Shown here piece after piece: positions 7,767 to 15,042 of a DNA stretch of 21,209 bases; the first letter of the stretch is position 1, and the number at the start of each line of letters is the position of its first letter. The DNA comes from Myxococcales bacterium (GTDB lineage Bacteria > Myxococcota > Myxococcia > Myxococcales > Anaeromyxobacteraceae): NCBI GenBank assembly GCA_021848865.1, contig JAJZTO010000006.1, positions 1 through 21,209 on the forward strand, read 5' to 3'. The position numbers and the translations under genes were made by a program. Under the pieces are notes generated by a model. That model was not told the DNA's origin. It saw only the letters and a list, made by a program, of their open reading frames with translations, and ran no database searches.

Positions 7767-8683
7767 GCGACGCCACCCGCACCCGCCTCGCCGACGGGCG
7801 CTGGCACCTGCAGCACGGTCCCATCGACTTGGTGGTCGGCGCCGACGGCGAGGCGCGGGCGGTGGAGCGGGCTCACGAGGCGCTTTGGGAGCGGTTCCCG
7901 GCGATTCTCCCGCGCCTGGTCGAGGAGCTCCCCCGGCTCCGCACCGAGGTCCCGCGCTGCGGCCCGCTGGAGGGGCCGGTGGCCCGGCGCATGCTCGCCG
8001 CCGTCTGGCCGCACCGCGGGCAGTTCATCACCCCCATGGCGGCGGTGGCCGGCGCGGTGGCCGACGAGCTCATCGCGCCGTACCGCGACGAGCCGGCGGT
8101 GGAGCGCGCCCACGTGAACGACGGTGGCGACATCGCGCTGCACCTCCGCACCGGCGCCAGTTATCGCGTCGGACTCTTCGCGGACCTGGGGCGCATCGAG
8201 CGAGAGGGCTGGGGCGCGCTCGGTCGCCTGGACGGCGACTTCGCCGTGCACCACGATACTCGGGTGCGCGGCGTCGCCACCAGCGGCTGGCGCGGCCGCA
8301 GCTTCAGCCGGGGGATCGCCGACAGCGTCACGGTGCTGGGTGCCGACGCCGCCGCGGCCGACGCCGCCGCCACCGTGGTGGCCAACGCCCTGGACGTGGC
8401 CGATCCCCGCGTCCTGCGCCGGCCAGCCCGCGAGCTCGACCCAGACAGCGACCTGGGCGACCGGCTGGTGACGGTGGACGTGCCGCTCCTGGAGCCTGCG
8501 CTGGTCGAGGCCGCACTCGACGCCGGGGCGGCGGAGGCGCGGCGCCTGCGTCGGGGCGGGCTTCTGTGGGGCGCGGTGCTGGTGCTGCAGGGGCGCTGCC
8601 GCGTCGTCACCGGCCGCAGGCCCGGGTTGGCCGCCGCCGGGCGGGGCAAGGGCGAGGCGCTCGCCCGGAGGGAAAGACCATGA
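7763..8683 (+). CDS. UPF0280 family protein (ApbE-like fold), function unassigned
   Basis: A 306-aa protein of the UPF0280/COG2122 family, distantly related to ApbE flavin transferases. Family marks are FITPMAAVAGAVADEL (about residues 89-104), HVNDGGDIAL (about 115-124, comparable to the Gly-Gly-Asp flavin/metal motif of ApbE) and the later GVATSGWRGRSFSRG and ADSVTVLGADAAAADAAAT. The classical His-Ile-Ile-Asp-Pro segment of true ApbE proteins is not evident, so covalent FMN transfer is doubtful. Start GTG and preceding stop share GTGA, and its own stop overlaps the next ATG (ATGA), so it is tightly coupled to the hydroxynicotinate-reductase-like gene and the DUF1185 pair. A role as a flavin-binding partner or maturation factor for the reductase is a guess. 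The last 20 residues are basic and probably poorly conserved. Confidence 0.8.
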   Translation: MSDATRTRLADGRWHLQHGPIDLVVGADGEARAVERAHEALWERFPAILPRLVEELPRLRTEVPRCGPLEGPVARRMLAAVWPHRGQFITPMAAVAGAVADELIAPYRDEPAVERAHVNDGGDIALHLRTGASYRVGLFADLGRIEREGWGALGRLDGDFAVHHDTRVRGVATSGWRGRSFSRGIADSVTVLGADAAAADAAATVVANALDVADPRVLRRPARELDPDSDLGDRLVTVDVPLLEPALVEAALDAGAAEARRLRRGGLLWGAVLVLQGRCRVVTGRRPGLAAAGRGKGEALARRERP

Positions 8684-9267
8684 TCGAGATTCGGCGCATC
8701 CTCACGCAGGTGGAGACCATCCGCCACGAGTTCGGCCCGCCGCCAGCGACCCCGGCGCTGCGCGGAGCGGTGGCGGCGGTGCTGGCCAACCCCTACGCCG
8801 GCCGCCACGAGCCGGACCTCGTCCCCTTCATGGAGGCGCTGAACCCGGTCGGCGAGGAGTTGGCCCGGCGGCTGCTCGCTGCCCTGGGCGTGGCGCCGGG
8901 CCAGGTCGAGGGCTACGGCAAGGGGGCCATCGTCGGCGCCGCCGGTGAGATCGAGCACGGCGCCATCTGGCACGTGCCCGGAGGCTACGCCATGCGCCGG
9001 CTTCTGGAGGCGGCTGCCGGGGCCAGGGCCATCGTGCCGTCCACCAAGAAGGTGGGGCCGCCCGGCGCCGCGCTCGACGTGCCCATCACCCATGTCAACG
9101 CCAGTTACGTGCGCAGCCACTTCGACGCTGTTGAGGTGCGCGTCCCCGGCGCCCCGGCGGCCGACGAGATCGTCTTCGTGCTGGCCATGACGACCGGCGC
9201 CCGGGTGCATGCGCGGGTGGGCGGGCTGCGCAAGGAAGACGTGAAGGGCACCGACGGACTGAGGTGA
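8680..9267 (+). CDS. DUF1185 ('amino acid synthesis' family, PF06684) protein, first copy
   Basis: A 195-aa protein of the DUF1185/AA_synth family, whose biochemical role is not established despite the family name. Visible conserved blocks are ANPYAGRHEPDL (about residues 35-46), ALGVAPGQVEGYGKGAIVG, GEIEHGA, IVPSTKKVGPPGAALDVP, VRSHFDAVEVRV and a terminal RVGGLRKEDVKGTDGLR. The ATG overlaps the UPF0280 stop (ATGA), and GGAGGGAAAG lies just upstream. It is a paralogue of the next gene. Position between a ring reductase and the permease suggests a step in the pathway or protection of an unstable intermediate. The recurring His, Lys and Arg in motifs shared with copy two would be the places to look for an active site. 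Confidence 0.85.
   Translation: MIEIRRILTQVETIRHEFGPPPATPALRGAVAAVLANPYAGRHEPDLVPFMEALNPVGEELARRLLAALGVAPGQVEGYGKGAIVGAAGEIEHGAIWHVPGGYAMRRLLEAAAGARAIVPSTKKVGPPGAALDVPITHVNASYVRSHFDAVEVRVPGAPAADEIVFVLAMTTGARVHARVGGLRKEDVKGTDGLR
9261..9267 (+). promoter_or_regulatory. Ribosome binding site that sets the start of the second DUF1185 gene
   Basis: GAGGTGA ends at the TGA of the first DUF1185 gene and sits 5 nt before ATG 9273. This favours the ATG over the in-frame GTG at 9264, which would lie inside the binding site. Confidence 0.6.
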
Positions 9268-9272
9268 ATGCC

Positions 9273-9857
9273 ATGAAAGCCGACATCCGCAAGCTGGTAG
9301 TGCAGGTCGACGAGACTCTCGTGGAGATGGGCCAGCGGGTGGAGCCGCCGGTCCGTCGCGCGGTGGCGATGGCGGTCATCGCCAACCCCTACGCCGGCCG
9401 CTACGTCGAGACGCTCGACGAGCTCGTCGAGATCGGCGCCGAGTTGGGCGGCCTGCTGGGCTCGCGCTGTGTCGCCGCCCTGGGCATCGCGCCGGGCCAG
9501 GCCGAGAGCTACGGCAAGGCCGCCATCGTGGGCGAGGCCGGCGAGCGGGAGCACGCCGCCGCCATCCTCCACCCCAAGCTGGGCGCGACGCTGCGCCAGG
9601 CGGTGGAGAAGGGCGCGGCGCTGGTGCCGTCCGCCAAGAAGCGCGGCACGCTGGGCACCGCCATCGACGTGCCGCTGGGGCACAAGGACGCAGCCTTCGT
9701 CCGCAGCCACTTCGACGCCATCGAGGCCCGCGTCGCCGACGCGCCCCGCGCCGGCGAGATCGTGGTGGCGGTCGCCATCACCACCGCCGGCCGGCCGCTG
9801 CCGCGCGTGGGCGGCCTGCAGAAGGGCGAGATCAAGGGGCAGGACGGGCTCCGGTAG
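9273..9857 (+). CDS. DUF1185 ('amino acid synthesis' family, PF06684) protein, second copy
   Basis: A 194-aa paralogue of the preceding protein. By eye nearly half of the positions are identical, including NPYAGR, APGQ, YGK with AIVG, VPS with KK, DVP, VRSHFDA, RVGGL and the terminal DGLR. The N-terminus and the segment after the GEREHAA block (AILHPKLGATLRQAVEKGA) differ, so the two copies are old duplicates and could form a heteromer or act on different intermediates. ATG 9273 is chosen because a strong GAGGTGA precedes it and its N-terminus aligns with that of copy one; an alternative GTG at 9264 would overlap the previous stop. Six bases separate its TAG from the permease ATG. Function unassigned. 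Confidence 0.85.
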   Translation: MKADIRKLVVQVDETLVEMGQRVEPPVRRAVAMAVIANPYAGRYVETLDELVEIGAELGGLLGSRCVAALGIAPGQAESYGKAAIVGEAGEREHAAAILHPKLGATLRQAVEKGAALVPSAKKRGTLGTAIDVPLGHKDAAFVRSHFDAIEARVADAPRAGEIVVAVAITTAGRPLPRVGGLQKGEIKGQDGLR

Positions 9858-9863
9858 CGGCAC

Positions 9864-11750
9864 ATGGGCCTCCAAAGCGTCCTGGTCCAGCTGCTGAACG
9901 GCCTCGCCGGCGCCTCCACGCTCTTCCTGGTGGCCGCCGGGCTGTCGCTCATCTTCGGCGTGACGCGGATCGTGAATTTCGCCCACGGCTCGCTCTACAT
10001 GCTGGGAATCTACCTGAGCTATTCGCTGGTCTCGCGCTGGGGCGGGAGCGCCGCAGGGTTCTGGGGCGGGATCACCCTGGCCGCGCTGGCGGTCGGGCTG
10101 CTGGGCGCCGCCATCGAGCTGGTGGTCCTGCAGCGCATCTACCACGCGCCGGTCCTCTTCCAGCTTCTGGCCACCTTCGCGCTGGTGCTGATCTTCAAGG
10201 ACGCGGCGCTCTACGTCTGGGGCCCGGAGGACCTGCTGGGCCCGCGCGCCCCCGGCCTGGGCGGATCGGTGGGCCTGCTGGGCCACCGCTTCCCCAGCTA
10301 CTCACTCTTCCTCATCGCGGTGGGCCCCGCGGTGCTGGGGCTGCTTTGGCTTCTCCTCAAACGCAGCCGCTTCGGCACGCTGGTGCGGGCGGCCACCGAG
10401 GACCGCGAGATGGTGGGTGCGCTGGGCGTGAACGAGGCCTGGCTTTTCACCGCGGTCTTCGCGCTAGGGGCGAGCATCGCCGGCCTGGGCGGGGCGCTGC
10501 AACTCCCGGTGGAGCCAGCGAACCTCGGGCTCGACTTCAGTGCCATCGGCGACGCCTTCGTGGTGGTGGTGGTGGGCGGCCTGGGAAGCATCCCCGGCGC
10601 CTACCTCGCCGCGCTGCTCATCTCCGAGATCAAGGCGCTCTGCATCGGCATCGGCGACGTGACGCTGCTGGGCACCACCTTCTCGCTCTCCCGCCTCACC
10701 CTGGTCGTGGAGTTCCTGGTGATGGCGGCAGTGCTGGTGGCCCGCCCCTGGGGCCTGCTGGGCCGAGCCCAGGCGCCGGCGCGCAACGCGGCGGAGATCG
10801 AGCCGCCGCTACGCCCGGCCGACCCCTGGCTGAAGCGGCTGGGATGGTCTGCGCTCCTCGTCCTGCTGATCTTCCCCATCCTGGGGCGCGAGTACCCGTA
10901 CGTGCAGGTGCTGGCGGTGGACATGCTGGTGGCGGCGCTGTTTGCGGTCAGCCTGCACTTCGTCATGGGCCCGGGGGCGATGCACTCCTTCGGTCACGCC
11001 GCCTACTTCGGCCTGGGTGCCTACTGCGCGGCGCTTGGCGTGAAGTTGCTTGCCCTGCCCATGGGGGCGGCCATGCTGCTGGCGCCCGTCGCCGCCGGCC
11101 TTGGGGCGCTCGTCTTCGGCTGGTTCTGCGTGCGGCTCTCCGGCGTGTACCTGGCGATGCTGACGCTGGCCTTCGCCCAGATCGTCTGGGCGCTGGCCTA
11201 CCAGTGGGACGGGCTAACCGGCGGCAGCAACGGGCTGGTGGGCGTTTGGCCGTCCCCCTTTTTCGCAAGCAAGACCGCCTATTACTACCTGGCGCTGGTG
11301 GTCTGCGTGGTCGGCGTGCTGCTGCTGCGGCGCCTGCTCTTCTCCCCCTTCGGCTACGCCCTGCGGGCGGGGCGCGACTCGCCTCTGCGGGCCGACGCCA
11401 TCGGCATCGACGTGAAGCGGGTTCAGTGGGCCGCCTTCGTGGTGGCCGGCATGATGGGCGGGGTGGCCGGCGCACTCTACGTCTTCTCCAAGGGCAGCAT
11501 CTCACCCGAGGGCCTGGGCGTGGGCCGGTCGATCGACGGGCTGGTGATGGTGCTGCTGGGCGGCATCCAGACGCTGAGTGGCCCGCTCGTCGGTAGCGTT
11601 GTCTACACCTGGCTCCAGGACACGATCGCTCGGAACACCGAGTACTGGCGGGCCATGCTGGGGCTCATCATCCTGGCGCTGGTGGTGCTCTTTCCCCAGG
11701 GGATCGCGGGCTGGGTGCGCCAGCGGATTGTGCCCGAGGAGGGGACCTGA
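9864..11750 (+). CDS. Fused branched-chain-amino-acid-type ABC permease (LivH-LivM fusion)
   Basis: A 628-aa membrane protein combining both permease halves. Residues about 1-300 are LivH-like (GLSLIFGVTRIVNFAHGSLYMLG near the N-terminus, and VVVVGGLGSIPGAYLAAL near residue 240). Residues about 325-628 are LivM-like (VMGPGAMHSFGHAAYFGLGAY, SGVYLAMLTLAFAQI, TGGSNGLVG, GRDSPLRADAIGID and LLGGIQTLSGPLVGS). A polar linker with RNAAEIEPPLRPADPW joins them. Many hydrophobic helices are evident in each half. Separate LivH and LivM genes are the more common arrangement. The stop overlaps the LivG start (TGATG). With LivG, LivF and the periplasmic protein at 9-500 it would form the importer; the substrate is probably the pathway acid rather than leucine, judging only from the operon. 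Confidence 0.92.
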   Translation: MGLQSVLVQLLNGLAGASTLFLVAAGLSLIFGVTRIVNFAHGSLYMLGIYLSYSLVSRWGGSAAGFWGGITLAALAVGLLGAAIELVVLQRIYHAPVLFQLLATFALVLIFKDAALYVWGPEDLLGPRAPGLGGSVGLLGHRFPSYSLFLIAVGPAVLGLLWLLLKRSRFGTLVRAATEDREMVGALGVNEAWLFTAVFALGASIAGLGGALQLPVEPANLGLDFSAIGDAFVVVVVGGLGSIPGAYLAALLISEIKALCIGIGDVTLLGTTFSLSRLTLVVEFLVMAAVLVARPWGLLGRAQAPARNAAEIEPPLRPADPWLKRLGWSALLVLLIFPILGREYPYVQVLAVDMLVAALFAVSLHFVMGPGAMHSFGHAAYFGLGAYCAALGVKLLALPMGAAMLLAPVAAGLGALVFGWFCVRLSGVYLAMLTLAFAQIVWALAYQWDGLTGGSNGLVGVWPSPFFASKTAYYYLALVVCVVGVLLLRRLLFSPFGYALRAGRDSPLRADAIGIDVKRVQWAAFVVAGMMGGVAGALYVFSKGSISPEGLGVGRSIDGLVMVLLGGIQTLSGPLVGSVVYTWLQDTIARNTEYWRAMLGLIILALVVLFPQGIAGWVRQRIVPEEGT

Positions 11751-12550
11751 TGGCCGGCGCGCTGCTGGAGGTAGATCGGGTCTCGCGGTCGTTCGGCGGC
11801 GTCCGCGCCGTCCGCGACGTCAGCTTCACCCTGGGCGCCGGGGAGTTGCTGGCCCTCATCGGCCCCAACGGCGCGGGGAAGTCAACGCTCTTCAACATGG
11901 TGAACGGCCAACTCCGGCCGGACGCCGGTAGCATCCGGCTGGCCGGAAGCGAGCTGGTGGGGCGCAAGCCGCGCGAGATCTGGCGGCTGGGCGTGGGGCG
12001 CACCTTCCAGATCGCCGCCACCTTTTCCTCGATGACGGTGATCGAGAACGTGCAGATGGCCCTGCTGTCGCGCGCTCCCCGGCTGTACCACCTGTGGCGT
12101 GCCGCGGCCCGGCTGCACCGGGAGGAAGCCTGGGCCCTGCTGGAGGACGTGGGGGTGCAGGGGCAGGCCGACCGCCCGTGCAGCGTCCTGGCCTACGGCG
12201 ACGTGAAGCGCGTCGAGCTGGCGATGGCGCTGGCTCACGGGCCGCGGCTGCTGCTGATGGACGAGCCCACCGCCGGGATGGCGCCGAACGAGCGGCGCGA
12301 GCTCATGGCCCTGACCCGGAGACTGGTGGGGGAGCGCGGGCTCTCGGTGCTCTTCACCGAGCACAGCATGGACGTGGTGTTCGCCTACGCCGACCGGCTG
12401 GTGGTGCTGGCGCGCGGGGAGCTCATCGCCCAGGGCGATCCGCAGGCCATCCGGCGCGACGCCCGGGTGCAGGAGGTCTACTTCGGGTCGGGCAAGACCT
12501 TCGAGCGGGCGCGGCCGGCGGCCGCGGTCGGCCAGGAGGGCGCGCGGTGA
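11750..12550 (+). CDS. livG: ABC transporter ATP-binding protein LivG
   Basis: A 266-aa ATPase of the high-affinity branched-chain-amino-acid transporter type. Walker A is GPNGAGKS at residues 38-45, the Q-loop glutamine is in GRTFQIA (about 87), the signature region is the LivG-style LAYGDVKRVELA (148-159) in place of LSGGQ, Walker B is LLLMDEP (167-173) and the H-loop is FTEHSMDVVF (His205). The GTFQ-like segment plus long insert before the signature identify LivG rather than LivF. It is translationally coupled on both sides (TGATG with the permease, GTGA with livF) and powers import together with LivF on the cytoplasmic face of the membrane. Confidence 0.93.
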   Translation: MAGALLEVDRVSRSFGGVRAVRDVSFTLGAGELLALIGPNGAGKSTLFNMVNGQLRPDAGSIRLAGSELVGRKPREIWRLGVGRTFQIAATFSSMTVIENVQMALLSRAPRLYHLWRAAARLHREEAWALLEDVGVQGQADRPCSVLAYGDVKRVELAMALAHGPRLLLMDEPTAGMAPNERRELMALTRRLVGERGLSVLFTEHSMDVVFAYADRLVVLARGELIAQGDPQAIRRDARVQEVYFGSGKTFERARPAAAVGQEGAR

Positions 12551-13260
12551 GCGAGCCCCTGCTGCAGGTGGACGGGCTCGACGCCTTCTACGGCCGGGCC
12601 CACATCCTCTTCGACGTGTCGCTGGAGGTGCGCCGCGGCGAGGTAGTGGCACTCATGGGGCGCAACGGTGCCGGCAAGTCGACGACCCTCAAGGCGATCA
12701 TGGGCCTCCTCCCGGGGCGGAGCGGCCGCGTCGCCTTCCGCGGCCGGGACGTGAGCCGCCTGGAGCCGTACCAGGTGAGCCGCGCCGGTCTGGGGTACGT
12801 GCCGGAGGACCGGCGCATCTTCACCGATCTGACCGTGGAGGAGAACCTGGAGGTGGGGCGCCAGCCGCCGCGCTCTGGCCTGGCTGCCTGGACCGTCGAG
12901 AAGCTGCTCGACCTCTTCCCCAACCTGCGCGAGGCCCGCGCCCGCTCCGCCGGACGGATGAGCGGCGGCGAGCAGCAGATGCTCACCGTTGCCCGCACGC
13001 TCATGGGCAACCCGCGGCTCGTCCTGCTCGACGAGCCCTCCGAGGGCGTGGCCCCGGTGGTGGTGGAACAGATGGCCCGGATGATCCAGGAGCTGAAGGG
13101 CCAGGGCGTCTCCATCTTGCTCTCTGAGCAGAACCTCCACTTTGCCGAGCTGGTGAGCGACCGGGCCTACGTCCTGGAGAAGGGGCACATCCGCTACAGC
13201 GGGACGCTGGAGGACCTGGTCGCCGACGAGGAGGTGCGGCGGAGCTACCTCAGCGTGTAG
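12547..13260 (+). CDS. livF: ABC transporter ATP-binding protein LivF
   Basis: A 237-aa ATPase: Walker A GRNGAGKS (residues 38-45), LivF-typical GLGYVPEDRRIFTDLTVEEN (81-100), signature MSGGEQQML (138-146), Walker B LVLLDEPSEG (158-167). In the switch region a Gln stands where most ABC proteins have His (LSEQN, Gln195), which is normal for LivF. The GTG start overlaps the livG stop (GTGA). It is the last intact gene of the rightward transport operon; just after its TAG the sequence turns into a decayed transposase on the other strand, whose frame runs a few codons into livF. Confidence 0.93.
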   Translation: MSEPLLQVDGLDAFYGRAHILFDVSLEVRRGEVVALMGRNGAGKSTTLKAIMGLLPGRSGRVAFRGRDVSRLEPYQVSRAGLGYVPEDRRIFTDLTVEENLEVGRQPPRSGLAAWTVEKLLDLFPNLREARARSAGRMSGGEQQMLTVARTLMGNPRLVLLDEPSEGVAPVVVEQMARMIQELKGQGVSILLSEQNLHFAELVSDRAYVLEKGHIRYSGTLEDLVADEEVRRSYLSV

Positions 13261-13520
13261 GCGGTCGGCCGCTCGGGGTGCCCCTCTTTGCGCCACGCCA
13301 GCAGGCAGGCGACATGGACGACGGCGAGGCAGCTGGTGGCGGTCACTTCACTGAAAGTGGCAACGACGCGGCATCGTTTGAGGCATGGAAGCGGCATTCG
13401 ATCCTGTAGCGAAGGGCGTAGATCTTCCGATCGAGCCAGGGTCGGCCCGGGTGCGTCGTGCTCGCCGCGATCACCGCCTTCATGCCTTTGGCCCGGATGG
13501 CTTCGATAAAGCACGAGTGC
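13245..13520 (-). pseudogene. IS5-like transposase C-terminal relic, truncated and frameshifted
   Basis: Minus-strand translation gives FIEAIRAKGMKAVIAAS followed by LDRKIYALRYRIECRFH (13385-13516). After a missing base near 13383-13385 the reading moves to another frame: LKRCRVVATFSEVTATS then CLAVVHVACLLAW. This order (EAI..RG..AVIP, then a K.LY..R.RIE.F motif, LKR.R.IATR, SYLA) is the C-terminal end of IS4/IS5-group DDE transposases, with the catalytic Glu of RIE preserved. The upstream two thirds of the gene, including the catalytic Asp residues, is missing. The last codons run into the 3' end of livF, so the boundary there is uncertain and no terminal inverted repeats could be assigned. 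It cannot be functional. It shows past transposition between the transporter operon and the aldehyde dehydrogenase. Confidence 0.75.
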
Positions 13521-13548
13521 GGTCGGATTGGATCGAGACTTCGGCAAC

Positions 13549-13562
13549 CACAGGTACCTGTG
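13549..13562. promoter_or_regulatory. 14-bp perfect palindrome upstream of the aldehyde dehydrogenase gene
   Basis: CACAGGTACCTGTG is self-complementary over 14 bp and ends 35 bp before the ATG of the aldehyde dehydrogenase. The size and position suit a dimeric regulator. It differs from the ATGGAGTG-type palindrome at 6216-6233, so a different regulator would be expected. No clear -35/-10 pair was found around it. Confidence 0.4.
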
Positions 13563-13570
13563 CACTTAGC

Positions 13571-13585
13571 GCCCCGGACCGGGGC
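13571..13585. repeat. GC-rich inverted repeat abutting the aldehyde dehydrogenase ribosome binding site
   Basis: GCCCCGG-A-CCGGGGC has 7-bp arms around one base and stops right before the Shine-Dalgarno region (AGGAGAGAGG, 13586-13595). In RNA it could fold as a 5-bp stem with a 5-nt loop next to the ribosome binding site. Chance is possible at this GC content. Confidence 0.35.
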
Positions 13586-13597
13586 AGGAGAGAGGCG

Positions 13598-15031
13598 ATG
13601 GCCGTGCGGGCGAACTACATCGGCGGGGCGTGGGTCGAGGGGAACTCGGTGAACCGCGACGTGAACCCCTCGGACACCCGGGATGTGGTGGGCGAGTACG
13701 CCCGGGCCGACCGGGTGGCGGCCGACCGCGCCATCGCCGCGGCCCGCGCTGCCGCGCCGGCCTGGGCGGCAAAGAGCCCGCAGGACCGGTCCGACATCCT
13801 GGACCGCATCGGCACCGAGATCCTGGCCCGCAAGGACGAACTGGGGCGGCTGCTGGCGCGCGAAGAGGGGAAGACCCTGCCCGAGGCCGTGGGCGAGACC
13901 GCGCGCGCCGGGCGGATCTTCAAGTTCTTCGCCGGCGAGGCGCTGCGGATCGGCGGAGAACACCTGCCCTCGGTTCGCGAGGGCGTGGAGGTGGACATCC
14001 TGCGCGAGCCGGTGGGCGTGGTGGGGATCATCACCCCCTGGAACTTCCCCATCGCCATCCCGGCCTGGAAGATCGCGCCGGCGCTGGCCTGCGGCAACAC
14101 CGTGGTCTTCAAGCCGGCCGATCTGGTCCCGGGCTGCGGCTGGGCGCTGGCCGACGTCATCGCCCGCGCCGGCACTCCGGCCGGCGTCTTCAACCTGGTG
14201 ATGGGGCCCGGCTCGGCGGTGGGCGAGGCCATTGCCCAGTCGCACGACGTGAACGCCATCACCTTCACCGGCTCCGTCGAGGTGGGCAACGCGCTGCTGC
14301 TCAAGGCGGCGAGCCACGGCACCCGCGTGCAGCTCGAGATGGGCGGCAAGAACCCGCTGGTGGTGATGGACGACGCCAGCCTCGACGTCGCGGTGCACTG
14401 CGCCGTCCAGGGGGCCTTCTACTCCACCGGGCAGCGCTGCACCGCCTCCAGCCGCCTGGTGGTGGCCGAGGGGATCCACGACCGGTTCGTGAAGGCGGTC
14501 GCCGAGAAGATGAAGGCGCTGCGCGTGGACGACGCGCTGAAGCCGGGGACCGACATCGGGCCGGTGGTGAGCCAAGCGCAGCTGGACCAGGACCTGGAGT
14601 ACCTCGAGGTCGCCCGCCGGGAGGGGGGCGAGGTGGTGGGCGGCGAGGTCGTGAAGCGCGACAGCCCCGGCCACTATCTGACGCCGGCGCTGATCACCGG
14701 GACCACCAACCAGATGCGCATCAACCGTGAGGAGGTCTTCGGGCCGGTGGCGTCGGTCATTCGGGTGAAGGGGTACGAGGAGGCGGTGGCGGTCGCCAAC
14801 GACACTGTCTTCGGCTTGAGCGCTGGGATCGTCACCACCTCGCTGAAGCTGGCCCACGACTTCCGCCGCCGCAGTGCGGCCGGCATGGTCATGGTGAACC
14901 TGCCCACCGCCGGCGTGGACTTCCATGTGCCCTTCGGCGGCCGCAAGGGGTCGAACTTCGGCCCCCGCGAGCAGGGTGCCTACGCACGCGAGTTCTTCAC
15001 CGTGGTGAAGACCGTCTACACCCAGCCCTGA
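13598..15031 (+). CDS. NAD(P)-dependent aldehyde dehydrogenase, 2-oxoglutarate/glutarate-semialdehyde dehydrogenase-like
   Basis: A 477-aa member of the ALDH superfamily with all key residues: Asn149 in TPWNFP, the coenzyme motif FTGSVEVG (223-230), general base Glu247 in LEMGGKNP and nucleophile Cys281 in GQRCTASS; late motif EEVFGPV. The sequence pattern (RAGRIFKFFAGEALRIGGE, PTAGVDFHVPFGGRKGSNFGPREQG) fits the 2-oxoglutarate semialdehyde dehydrogenase group, whose members also oxidise other C5 dicarboxylate semialdehydes. The ATG at 13598 follows GGAGAGAGG; the upstream open frame to 13385 overlaps the transposase relic and is not part of the gene. In this cluster it could oxidise 2-formylglutarate or, after loss of CO2, glutarate semialdehyde. 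It is separated from livF by about 340 bp of relic DNA, so its membership of the regulon is an inference. Confidence 0.88.
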   Translation: MAVRANYIGGAWVEGNSVNRDVNPSDTRDVVGEYARADRVAADRAIAAARAAAPAWAAKSPQDRSDILDRIGTEILARKDELGRLLAREEGKTLPEAVGETARAGRIFKFFAGEALRIGGEHLPSVREGVEVDILREPVGVVGIITPWNFPIAIPAWKIAPALACGNTVVFKPADLVPGCGWALADVIARAGTPAGVFNLVMGPGSAVGEAIAQSHDVNAITFTGSVEVGNALLLKAASHGTRVQLEMGGKNPLVVMDDASLDVAVHCAVQGAFYSTGQRCTASSRLVVAEGIHDRFVKAVAEKMKALRVDDALKPGTDIGPVVSQAQLDQDLEYLEVARREGGEVVGGEVVKRDSPGHYLTPALITGTTNQMRINREEVFGPVASVIRVKGYEEAVAVANDTVFGLSAGIVTTSLKLAHDFRRRSAAGMVMVNLPTAGVDFHVPFGGRKGSNFGPREQGAYAREFFTVVKTVYTQP

Positions 15032-15042
15032 CGTGGCCCGCG

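Noticed and set aside
13385..13597. N-terminal extension of the aldehyde dehydrogenase by 71 residues
   Set aside because: The extension lies over the transposase relic and the palindromes and does not resemble the ALDH family; ATG 13598 has a good ribosome binding site and a normal N-terminus.
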